A DNA stretch of 64,000 nucleotides from Sipunculus nudus (taxonomy: Eukaryota > Annelida > Sipuncula > Golfingiida > Sipunculidae): NCBI GenBank assembly GCA_026874595.1, contig CM049312.1:27399956-27463955 (forward strand), written 5' to 3'. A program made the translations under genes and the position numbers. Shown here in pieces: positions 9,140 to 19,830 of the stretch (positions within the stretch are counted from its first letter, which is position 1; the number at the start of each line of letters is the position of its first letter). The notes under the pieces were generated by a model. The model made no database searches. It had not been told where the DNA came from and was given only the letters and a program-made list of their open reading frames with translations.

Positions 9140-10790
9140 TAACAGAACCAAGTAATCGAGGTGGGTATTACGCACCAATAATTGAGCCCGGGTAAATAGT
9201 ATTACGCACCGAGTTATCAAGCCAGGTTAATACGCACCAAGCAATCAAGCCCGGCACCAAATAGTGGAAACAGAGTTATATGAACAAAGTAATTGAGCCA
9301 GGGTAATACGCACTGAGTAATCGGGCCAGGGTAATACCCACTGAATAACTGAGTCAGGGCAATACGAACCAAGTAATCGACCCATGTTAATAGAAACCAG
9401 GTAATCGAGAAAGATAAACCCACCGAGTATTTGAGCCAGGGATATACGCACCAAATAATCGGGCCAGAGTAATACCCACTGAATAACTGAGTCAGGGTAA
9501 AACGCACCCAGTAATCAATCCAGGGTCATATGCAACGAGTAATCGAGCCAAGGTACTACGCACCGAGTAATCGAGCCAGGGTAATACGCACTGAATAAAT
9601 GAGTCAGGGTAATATGCAACAAGTTACTTAGCAATGGTACTACGCACCGAGTAATCGAGCCAAGGTAATACGATCTGAATAAATGAGTCAGGGTAATATG
9701 CACCGAGTATTCGCGCAGAGGTAAAACGCACCGAGTAATCAATCCAGGGTCGTATGCACCGAGTAATTGATCCAACGAAAAATGCACCAAGAAATCGATC
9801 TAGAGTTATATGCAATAGAAACCAAGTAATCGGCGCGGGTAATTTGCACCGACTATTCGATCCAGGGTAATACGCACCGAGTAATCGATCCATGGTAATA
9901 CGCACCGAATACCCGATCATGGGAAAATTTGCACTGAGTAATTGATCCAGGGTCGTATGCACCGAGTAATTGAGGCAGGGTACTTCGCACTGAGTATTCG
10001 TGCCAAGTTAATACGTAATAATACGTACTAGGAACCACGTAATCGAGGTGGGTAATGGAAAATGTTCACCGAGTTATTGATCCAGGGTCGTATGCACCGA
10101 TTAATCGAGCCAGTGTACTACACACCGAGTAATCGAGCCAAGAAAATACGCACCAATCTACACACCGAGTAATCTAGCCAGGGTAATACGCACTGAGTAA
10201 TCGAAACCCGATGACACGCACTGAGAATTTGAGGCAGGGTAATATACACAAAGTTATCGTACCAGGGTAATATGCAACAAAACTTCATTTCAGGGCAATA
10301 CGCACCGAAAAATCAATCCAGAGTAATATGCAACGAGAATTCGAGCCGCTTATTCGCACTGAGTTATACGTAACCGGGTAATACGCACCGAGAAATCGAG
10401 CCAGGGTTTCATGCAATGACTAAATGAGCCAAGGTTATACGCACCATGTAATCGAGCAAAGGTAATATACACAAAGTTATCAAGGGTAATATGCACCGAG
10501 TAATCAAGCCAGGATAATATGTACTGAGCTATAAAGCCCAGATATTATGCACCGAGAAAGAGGGGATGTGGGACTTACAACACTTAGAAGGTCCGACTAA
10601 TCGAGCCAGCTTTAATACGCATCGAGAAATCGAGCCAGGGTAATACGCACCCACTTATTGAGCCATGGGGATACGCACCAAGTGATCGGGCCAGGGTAAT
10701 ACGCTCTGCGTAATCGAGCCAGGGTAATACGCACTGAGTAATCGAGCCAGGGTAATGCGCACCGAGTTATCAAGCCAGGCTAATACGCAC
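9140..10790. repeat. Minisatellite A, 28-bp unit, unit 1
   Basis: About 59 degenerate copies of a 28-bp unit whose core is GAGCCAGGGTAATACGCACC, preceded by GAGTAATC. The order of variant units matches unit 2 over the whole array, so it was already diverged before macro-duplication. The minus strand has few stops, and since 28 is not a multiple of 3 the frame rotates. The resulting frames of up to 112 codons are a by-product. Confidence 0.95.
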
Positions 10791-11210
10791 TCTCTTGTGG
10801 TAGCTATATGATGTATACCTCAAGGCCTCTCTTCCTGTATAATATAATACTCTGGGTCTCTCTTGTGACACCCTATATGATGAATTCCTCTGGGTCTCTC
10901 TTGTAATATCCAGAATGATGTATTCCTGAAGGTATCTTCTTCTATGATGTATTACTCTGAGTCCCTCTAGTGATATCCTTATAATATACCTCCCTGAGTC
11001 TCGCTTATTGTATCCTTATAATGTTCTCCTCTGGGTCTCGTTTGCGATATCCGATATGATGTATTTTTCTGGGTCTCTCTTCCTATATGATGTATTACTC
11101 CTAGTCTCTTTGTGATATATTGTATGATGTGTTACTTTTGGTGTCTCGTTTGGTCTTCTGTATGATGTATCACTCATTCGTTTGATATATTGTATGATGT
11201 ATTACTCCTT
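10791..11210. repeat. Degenerate 38-bp minisatellite, unit 1
   Basis: About eleven copies of a unit near 38 bp with core TCTGGGTCTCTCTTGTGATA and a GATGTATTAC segment. Copies are strongly diverged and some are shortened. It abuts minisatellite A without a gap. Confidence 0.85.
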
Positions 11211-11405
11211 AGGGGCAGATCCAGGACTTTGGAAAGGGTAGGGTCGAACCCAGGAAGACTAAAAGACAAACTAAAAAGATCCTCTGGTCCAGAAAGTGGG
11301 GGTCCAGGTAACAAAAATTGGCTTTGACACCCTAAAAAGTTCGTTTTGGCTCAAAAAGGGTGGAGTCCGGACCCCCTGGACCCCCCCCCTTCTGGATCCG
11401 CCACT
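11211..11405. mobile_element. Short DNA element with imperfect terminal inverted repeats, unit 1
   Basis: Ends are AGGGGCAGATCCAGGA and TTCTGGATCCGCCACT, inverted and matching at about 13 of 16 positions. The element contains G and C runs that vary in length between units. It interrupts the 38-bp array. The flanks TTACTCCTT and TTACTTGG may be a decayed 8-9-bp duplication. Its minus-strand translation begins ADPEGGGG, a phrase I associate with spurious predicted proteins from dispersed repeats in marine invertebrates and fish. Confidence 0.6.
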
Positions 11406-14400
11406 TTACTTGGCCTCTCTTATGATATCCTGCTTGCCTTGTACATGTCAAGAAATCATTTGTGAATAATCTAAAGAAATATAAAAATACTTTTAAAACG
11501 TTAAACAAAAAAAATTAAAAAACTTCTAAACGTTAGTCTCTGATGTTGCGCAGGATAATCAGATCCATATTGATGTTCAGCAAATCTTTGTCAGGTCTTA
11601 ATTATTGTGTGACAGGCTACCCTGTAACCCAAACATCAATCATATACATATAATAAATCTATCCTTAATTCCTGTAATCCGTTTCTTTCAAGTGTTACTT
11701 GCTTAGTGTGCCAGGAAATTAAACTCAGTACGACTACCTTGGATCAGGCCTCTATGTTAAGTCTCTCTTTTTCACTTTAGCTAGATACTGGATACCCGTA
11801 GACAACTCATTATCCATCTCAAGGAAATTCAACGCACACTAAGAATAAAGTTAACTTCATAGTTGTATAAGAAGTATTTATAGCAAGAAGGGTTTAGGCC
11901 CTGCTATTTGGGTACGTGGATATCTGGTGAGCAGATTTTTGGGTAGCGGATATCTGGTAAGAGGATTGCCGAGCGGACACGCCGACAAGTATTATGTTTT
12001 ACGCTGGGTAAGTTGATTTGTATATAAATACCCATTATGCCTGCAGAGCGGTCATGCGTGGTTGTGGTGGTGGTGGTGGGGGGGGGGGGAACCCTGGAAA
12101 GTCTGATCGCTCCTTTGCTGCGATACAAACTCATGAATTCCCTACTTTCAGCCCCTGTGCCTTAGACCAAGACCACGAAAACAGGTCTGCCTGACAAAGT
12201 TAGAGTCTTAAGCTCCCTGAGTCTTAAGCCCATGCACCATGGAAAGTTTGGAGAAATAAATTTAACATATTATTTCCATGAAATTTCCTGAATGTATATA
12301 AAATACAGTAAAGATGTCTCCTTTTCTGTGTTTATTAGTTTTCTTTCAATAGGCAGAACCTTAATACAATTTAATAGTAATCGAAAAATTATGAGACGTC
12401 TTTATTCAACAAATAATTTTTTATTTATTTCAATGAATGTCCTTACCGGAACATTCGACAGCGAGTTTACTCACAGTTTTTAGTGAGAGCTACAAGAACA
12501 GAAGAATACATCTCTCAAAATGTTAATAAGATAGAGATACTATTGTTCATTTCCATAATGCGCAAATGATAATAAATAATATAGTTATGACTTCATGACA
12601 GCTAAATGGCATTTAGAATTGTCTATGCATTAAATATACAGTCAAAACTAGGTGCTGATTTCAGCGATAGGCCTTTATCGATTGTTATGCCGGTCGTCCC
12701 TGAACACCTGTTGTAACCATTAGACCGTTCTTGCTTAATCTATTATTAACTCATTTCCTATTGATTCATGCATTTCTCCAGCTCCAAAATGTATGGCATT
12801 ACATACAAATATGAAATTTACACAGATTATTGAGAAATTGAGATATTGCGAAATCCAGCTGAAAAAAGTAAATTAATTTAATTAATTCACTTTACCCCCA
12901 GGTGAATCTGAAGTTGATTTCAAGTTACAACTCGAAAAAGTGAAATGGAGGTATTTTCAGTTTCCCTTCATCTTTCTGGTTTGATCTAGCCTTGTGTCGC
13001 TAGCTTTATTAAATGTCATCCAACTGTCTAGGAACAATTCACCAGCCCATGCACATTGTAAATAAAGAAAAACTGACAACCATTTAGTTGTTTATATATG
13101 GGGAAACTTTATTTCATAGTCTACAGTGGCAACAAATGTGTCCACAAAAAATACAACACACTATCAGGGTCAAATGCCCTGACACCTTTCCATTAAAAAA
13201 ATACCGACCACTGTCATCTCACTAAAACCCCAAATACCCCAACTTAAGAGTTGGGGATCGGGTTCCCATCATATAAGCGTAATGTTGATGGAAAGAGAGA
13301 GGGATATGTAGGTAAGTGCTGTAGGCATTGCTTTTCCAATCACCCATGATGCGTATCACACCTGAAGAGAGTCCACAACGGAGTCCCCGGGAGGCCCTCC
13401 CCCCCCCCCCCTTCTAAAACTGTGTCCTGTGTAATCTAAAGTATATAAACCTATGAGGTGTGTCAATTTACAGTCAAATTTACTTTGCGTGTGGAACTCC
13501 AATGGTTGATTTTTAATAAAAAGTGATAGTAATAAATCAGAGGAAAGTTTCATCAAGGAAAAAGCTTTGATTATAGCCCACATAGGGTATAATATGTGCC
13601 TTTAGGTAAGGGGGGGGGGGTAGTTTTAGCTGTCTTTGTCTGAACTGTATTTGATTTACTCGGTTTAACCAAAATGCCCGCTGATGTAATAAGAAAATAA
13701 CTAACATGTCCCCTTTTCAGAGTAATCCAGAAAAGGCCAGCAAACAGGCAGCTTACCGGTAACATATTTCACGCAATAACCCACTAATACTGTCACCTTT
13801 GTTAAATAATTCTCACCTATTGAATATATTGTATTGGTGAGCGAAGAAGACACATACATAATAAACATCAAAGGACATCAATTATGAAAAAGCAAAGACA
13901 GGGACGATTTTTTATTGGCAAACTTTAAAGTCCAGCCTAAGTACGTGAACATTTTCAATCTTGAAGGAATGGTGAATTTGAACCAGCACACCTTTATGAA
14001 TACATATAATTTGAATTATTAACACATTAGACATAAAATAGCTGCATTGATTATGACTAGGTGTTCATTCCTTCACTTATTTTATTGCATGCGTGATAAG
14101 TACCGGCGACCCAATTGAATATATTCAGTACAAGTCCCTCTAATTCGGATATAGACTGCGATAATTATAATTATATAAATATAGGCTCCAACAGTCGAGG
14201 ATGCCAAGAAATAAAATAATTGTGTGCTTTTTGTGTACCTGCTGGTGCATGTTATACGAAACGGTATATACCAATATGAATGCGATCAAAATAATCAAGA
14301 CATTAGGATTAAATTTTAAATGTAGGCTCGAGCATTGTGCAGCGACAATAAAGCCTAATTTTACACGTTTGAAGAGTACCAAAGAACAGTGCAAATATAT

Positions 14401-14485
14401 AAAAAAATAAAAGACACAAAAATACATAAAAATCTAAAGATTTAAAAAAATGGGCGTTTTGGGCGTAAATTTGAAAGAAAAATGG
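11406..14485. other. Unassigned AT-rich DNA, unit 1
   Basis: About 3 kb, conserved at 35764-38840 and 57992-61075. It contains a GTG-rich patch and G run at 12063-12089, a perfect hairpin CCCCAACTTAAGAGTTGGGG at 13237-13256 (intact in unit 2, one mismatch in unit 3), a C run near 13398 and a G run near 13611. A plus-strand frame at 14201-14410 is interrupted by a stop in unit 2. No gene is supported. Confidence 0.5.
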
Positions 14486-15109
14486 CAGAACCTCGGAATG
14501 AGGTCGTGTATCTGAATTCATGGGATTGAGAGCGTGTTTCTATGAGCATGGGAATGAGAGCGTGTATATTTGACATATGGAATGAAGGCGTGTATCATTG
14601 AGCCTTGGAATTAGGGCGTGTATCAATGAGCATGTTAAAAGGGTTTGTATCGATCACTGAGCATGGGAATACGGCGTGTATCTATTAGCATAGAAATGGT
14701 CGCGTGTATCTTTGACGGAGCATGGGAATAAGAGCGTATATCTGTGACTGAGAATGTAAACGACAACGTGTATCTATGAGCTTTGATTGAGGGCGTATAT
14801 CTCTGAGCATGGTGAGATGGCGTGAATTGATCACTGAGCATGGAAAGGAGGGCGTGTATCTATCACCATGAATATGAGGGCGTTTATCTATGAGTATACT
14901 AATAATGGGCGTGTAATTATGAGCATGCTAATGAGGGCGTGTATCTATTAGCATGGTAATGAGGGCGTGTATCTTTGACGGAGCATGTGAACGTTTATCT
15001 CTGAACATGGAATGAGGGCGTATAACTATGAGCGTGGGATGAGGGTGTGTTTCTATGAGCATGGTTATAAGGGATGTATCTATCAGTATTGAGATGAGGG
15101 CGTGCATGG

Positions 15110-15699
15110 GTTCCAGGGTTCGACTCCCGGATCGGCCCAGGATTTTTCCCCTCAACAATTTCTCTTCGTAAAAAAATGGGGGCTCGCCCGGGATGACGGT
15201 AAAGCTTTGTGGCCCAATAAATAAGCTCACCAAAGTGTGACTCCTGGGATAATTAGTCTTATTCTGATAACAGAACGTTCTGAAGAGGGGGCGTGTTACG
15301 GGGGGGGGGGACATAAAAGCGGACCGAACTGTCTCGCTAGTGAAGCTTGCTTTCCTAGCGAAGCGGTTGGTACGCCGGACTTATGCGCCACCTACCTGGG
15401 TTCGACTCCCGGATCGGCCCAGAATTTTCCCCTCAACATATTTTCTTCGTAACAAAATGGGGGCTCGTCTAACGTGACGGTAAACTTTGTGTGGCCCAGG
15501 GAATAAGCTCACCAAAGTGTGACTCCTGGGATAATTAGTCTTGTTCTGATAGCAGAACGCTCTTAAAAAGGGTGTGTTACGGGGTGACATAAAAGCGGAC
15601 CGCGAAGCCGTTGGAACGCCGGACTTGTGCGGCACCGACCTGGGTTCGACTCCCGGATCGGCCCAGGATTTTTGCCCTCAACAATTTCTCTTCGTAACA
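15110..15699 (+). mobile_element. TRIM-like LTR mini-retroelement tandem, unit 1 (5' LTR truncated)
   Basis: Remnant of LTR1 (15110-15173), internal DNA (15174-15293), LTR2 (15294-15454), a second internal segment, and LTR3 (15575-15699). LTR2 begins TGTTACG and ends CGTAACA. A primer binding site TGGGGGCTCGCCCGGGAT lies at 15177-15194, and a purine tract (GAAGAGGGGG) ends just before LTR2. Most of LTR1 and the left flank are deleted relative to units 2 and 3. The right flank keeps the ATAT target copy (15700-15703). No protein is encoded. Confidence 0.75.
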
Positions 15700-18035
15700 A
15701 TATCTATGACCATTGGAATGAGGGCTTGTATCTATGAGCATGGGGTGACGTCGTGAATCGATTTCTGACCGTAGGAATGAGGGTGTGTATTGACTACTAA
15801 GCATGGGAATGGGCGTGTATCTATGAGTATGGATTTAGGGCGTGTATCTAAGTGCATGGATTAAGGGCGTGTATCTATTAGCATGGAATCAGGCCTTGTG
15901 TCTATTAGCATGGGAATTAAGGCGTGTTTCTTTTGACAGAGCATGGGAATAAGGGCGTATATTTGTGACTGAGAATATGAAGGAAAACTTGTATCTATGA
16001 GCAGAGTCTAGGGCGTGAATCTATGAGCATGGGATGAGGGCGTGAATCGATCTTTGACTATTAGAATGTGGGCTTGTATTGTTCACTTAGCATGAAAATG
16101 AGGGCATGTTTCTAAGAGCATGGTAATGAGGGCATGTATCATTCAGCTTAGAAATCAGGATGTGTGTCTTTTTGCCTGGGATGAGGGCGTCAATCTATGA
16201 GCATGGGAATGAGGGCTTGTATCTATGAGCATTGGGTGAGGGCGTGAATCGATTACTGACAATAGGAATGAGGGTGTGTATTGATTACTGAGCATAGAAA
16301 TGAGAGCTTGTATCTTTGAGTATGAATTGAGGGCGTGTATCTAAGAGTATTGATTAAGGGCGTGTATCTATTAGCAAGGAATCAGGCCTTGTGTCTATGA
16401 GCATGAAATTAAAGCGTGGTAATGATTATTATTAGCATGGTAATGACTGCGTGTATCTTTGACGGAGCCTGGGAATCAGGGCGTATTTTTGTGACTGAGA
16501 ATGTGAAGGACAACGTGTATCTATGAGCTTGGATTGAGGGCGTGAATCCATGAGCAAGGTATGAGGGCCTGAATCGATCACTGACCATAAGAAAAAGGGC
16601 TTGTATTGATCACTTAGCATGGGAATGAGAACTTTTTTAATGAGCATGGTAATAAGGGCATATATCTACTAGCATATGATTAAGGGGGTGAATTAATCAC
16701 TGACCATGGGAATGTCGACGTGTAACTATGAGAATGGTAATGAGGGCGTGTATCTATTACCATGGGATGAGGGCGTGTGTCGATAACCCAGTGGAGAATG
16801 AGTGCGTGTGTCTATCAGAATGGTAATAAGGATGTTTTGCTATTAGCGTTGGAATGAGAGCGTGTATCTAGGAGCATGGGGATCGGGGCGTGCATCTATG
16901 AGCATGGGAGGAGTGTGTGTATCGGTGACCGAGTATGGAATGAGTGCGTGTGTCTATCAGCAGATAAGGATGTATAGCTATGAGTAAAAAAAAGGAGGGC
17001 GTGTATCTATGAACAAAGGAATGAGGGCTTGTGTCTTTTAGCATGGTAATAAGGGCGTTTGACTTTGACGTCAAGGATAGCTTACATATATGAGTAAGGG
17101 ATCAGGGCTTGTATCTCAGAGCATAGAATAGGGCGTGCATCTATGAGCATGGAATTAAGGCGTGTATCTATTAGCATGGTAATAATTGCGTGCATCTTTG
17201 ACGGAGCATGGGAATAAGGACGTATATCTGTGACTGGAATTTGAACTACAACGTGTATCTATGAGTATAAAAATGAGGGCGTGTACCTATGAGCATGAGA
17301 TGAGGGCGTGAATTGATCACTGAGCATGGAAAGGAGATCGTGTTTCTATCATCAGGAAAATGGGGGCGTTTAACTATAATGATAATAATGAGCGCTTGTA
17401 TCTATTAGCATAGTAATGAGGGCGAGTATGTCTGACGGAGCATGTTAAGCAGAACATGTATCTATGAGCATGGGATGAGGGTGCTTATAGATGATCGGCT
17501 TGGAAAATTGTAGAGTATCTATGAACATGAGATGAGGGCGTGTAACTATGAGAATGGGACGAGGGCGTGTTTTTATGAGCATGGTAATAAGGGCATGTAT
17601 CTATCACTATGGATACGAGTGTACCTAATAGCTTGGGATGAGGATGTGTATCGGTGACCGAGAAAAAAATTGTATGCTTGTGTCTATCAGCTTGGTAATA
17701 AGGATGAATATCTATGAGCATTGGACTGAGGGCGTGTATATATTAGCAAGGGATGCGGGCGTGAATCAATAACTGTCCATAGGAATGAGGGAGGGTATCC
17801 ATTATTGAGCATAAAAATGAGGGCGTGTATCTATGGGCATGGTTGATTGAAGGCATGTATCTATGATCATGGGCATGAGGGTGTGTATTAATCACTGAGC
17901 ATTGGAATGAGGGTGTGCTTATATGACCAAGTATCTATCAGCTTGGAAAAGAGGGCGTGTATCTATGAGCATGGTGTCTATTCCGACACGGGAATGAGTG
18001 CGTGTGTCAATCAGCATGAAAATATAAGGATGAAT

Positions 18036-18070
18036 AAATATATATTTATATATATATATATATATATACA
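18036..18070. repeat. (TA)n inside minisatellite B, unit 1
   Basis: Short TA tract; expanded to about 69 bp at the same place in unit 2. Confidence 0.9.
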
Positions 18071-19229
18071 TATGAGCATTGGAATGAGGGCATGTATCTA
18101 TGAGCATTAAATGAGGGTGAGTATCGATGTCTGAGCATTAGAATGAGGGCTTGTATAAATGGGGATTGAAATGAGGTCGTGTATCTATGAGCATGGGCTG
18201 AGGGCGTATAACTATGAGCATGTGATGAGGGCGTATCTATTAGCATGGAAAAAGGACGTGTATCTTTGAGCATGGAAAAGAGGGTGTTTATTTTACGGAG
18301 CATTGGAATAATTAATTAAAATTGTTTTCGTAATCTGAAAGTTTATTTGACATTTCCTGATTTACATAAACAAACAGTAATTTTTCTCATAGAATATCTG
18401 TAAATTTTTCAAAATAAGTTAACCTAGTTTTGGTTACTTATAATCAATGATTTAGTTATTCCACTATATCCGAGTGCGAGTGACGTCCGAGTCCAAGTAC
18501 TTTAGGTGCGAGTTCAATTCCACCTCCTTCGAATCCGAATCCAATACAAATGTCTTTAAAATGGGAATTTCGGATTATCATGTACCTTTAAGAGTTAGCT
18601 CACACAAGCTTTTACTTTAAAAGTTAATTTCGTTTATAACTCTCGGTGCTGAGCAGAGCTTGGTATATTTGGTGTTATTATGCTGTAATGTTCTGTTGTT
18701 TGTTCGGACAGGTACATTAGTCTAATGTGATAGAGGACAAAAATATTGGATCCGGCAATAGCTCAGTTTCAAGTTAAAGTACTATAACCCCAGCTATTTA
18801 CTCCATTGATTCACACTCTGTTTTAGCTAGATCTAGTACTGTATGGAAAATCTTTTATTAAAAATTCTAATTTGAAGTAAATTTTTAAAATATAATCCCC
18901 AGACATTTAGATCGGCAAATGATCGGGTAAGGTGGGTCCTGAACCAATAACCGAAACCCCTTAATTGCGTATGACTTATCTCGCCATTTCGAAGTCTGGA
19001 TCCCAGATATTTTTGATTGATAAATGTGTCTGACCCATCTTAAGAAGCAATTTCATATACAGTGCAATTGCTTTCACATTATGGGGTGTAAAAACACTTG
19101 ACAGTGAATTGATGTGTCTTTTTTTTGGCAAAAAGTTCATTTATGCCAAACGTCATGTGACTGTTTCGTGTGATAAGACATTAATAGAATGAGAACAACT
19201 TTCGGATTTTATTAACGTTAAAATTTCAG

Positions 19230-19325
19230 TAGAGTTCAGTGTCAGTATGCACAGATTACGAGAAGATCAATTCATAGCTATTCTCTTTGGAGCACCTGTA
19301 TCTTGTTTAATATATCAAAAACAAG
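19230..19325 (+). other. Candidate 96-bp exon, missing from unit 2
   Basis: Bounded by TTTCAG and by a strong donor AAG/GTACGT. From an ATG at 19247 it is open for 26 codons to the donor (starts MHRLREDQF). No family is recognised. Joined directly to the receptor exon at 25388 it would hit a stop, so it could only be a 5' leader there. Unit 2 has a deletion of about 180 bp covering the whole segment (at about 43877). The exon is suggested by splice motifs alone. Confidence 0.2.
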
Positions 19326-19589
19326 GTACGTTTTAGTACAAATCAGGATTTTTTTTTCAAATGTGTAAAAAATATTGTAGAAGCGCTATCATAATGTCTG
19401 TCGAAAGTATATGCTAACACTATCTAAAAGATACACAGCTCAGGTATAACTTAAGTATAACTTTAAAGCAGTAGTTAACATCCTACTTAAAATGTTAACT
19501 GTATAATTCAAATAACTATTTGTGACTATTTGTGTTATTTCCATTATTATATTGTTCGTATTGATTGTGATTGTACTCTTCGTTACACG

Positions 19590-19830
19590 GAGGAAATAAA
19601 GAAAATCGATCAATCATTGGTTGTTATACTTGGCAACACGCGCCTACGTTAGACCAGGCCCCTTTATCTGGAAACGTCTTTGGCTGTTCCCTTCATCTCA
19701 TGTTCTGCGGCCACTTACGATGTGCTGCTGCTGGAGCTAGTTATGCTGCATCTTCTTCTCGTTGACCACGCCCTTAAGTTGACTCCGTTACTCACGTCGT
19801 GGATTCTTGTAGCTGAGCAAGGTGTGTCTA
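19590..19830. other. Conserved GC-richer patch, unit 1
   Basis: Roughly 50% GC in an AT-rich setting. It has an inverted CCAAT box near 19616 and a possible donor AAG/GTGTGT at its right end. Almost unchanged in unit 2 (44060-44300). It might be a promoter or non-coding exon, or an old transposon piece. Confidence 0.25.

Larger units (their letters stand above)
14486..18310. repeat. Minisatellite B, 28/32-bp units, unit 1
   Basis: About 3.8 kb of units with core GAGGGCGTGTATCTATGAGC followed by ATGGGAAT (28 bp). They are interspersed with 32-bp variants in which the middle reads ATCGATCACTGAGC or ATCTTTGACGGAGC. The variant order is preserved between macro-units. It is interrupted by a nested LTR-type element (15110-15699) and by (TA)n at 18036-18070. 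Confidence 0.95.

Noticed and set aside
14140-14427. Hydrophobic 95-codon minus-strand frame as a membrane protein gene
   Set aside because: Hydrophobicity follows from AT-rich composition, there is no signal of constraint between units, and the opposite strand is also nearly open there.
15174-15293. Remnant of an endogenous retrovirus, suggested by the tRNA-Pro-type primer site
   Set aside because: There is no gag, pol or env trace. Internal DNA is only 120 bp and the LTRs are about 140-160 bp, so a non-coding miniature retroelement fits better; many LTR retrotransposons could use the same tRNA.
15399-15409. Functional tRNA gene inside the LTR element
   Set aside because: The A and B boxes are good, but no acceptor stem can be formed and the anticodon arm is poor. 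The element repeats within an LTR structure.
14486-18310. CRISPR-like array of regularly spaced repeats
   Set aside because: Units are contiguous and degenerate along their whole length, with no alternation of identical repeats and unique spacers, no cas genes, and a eukaryotic setting.
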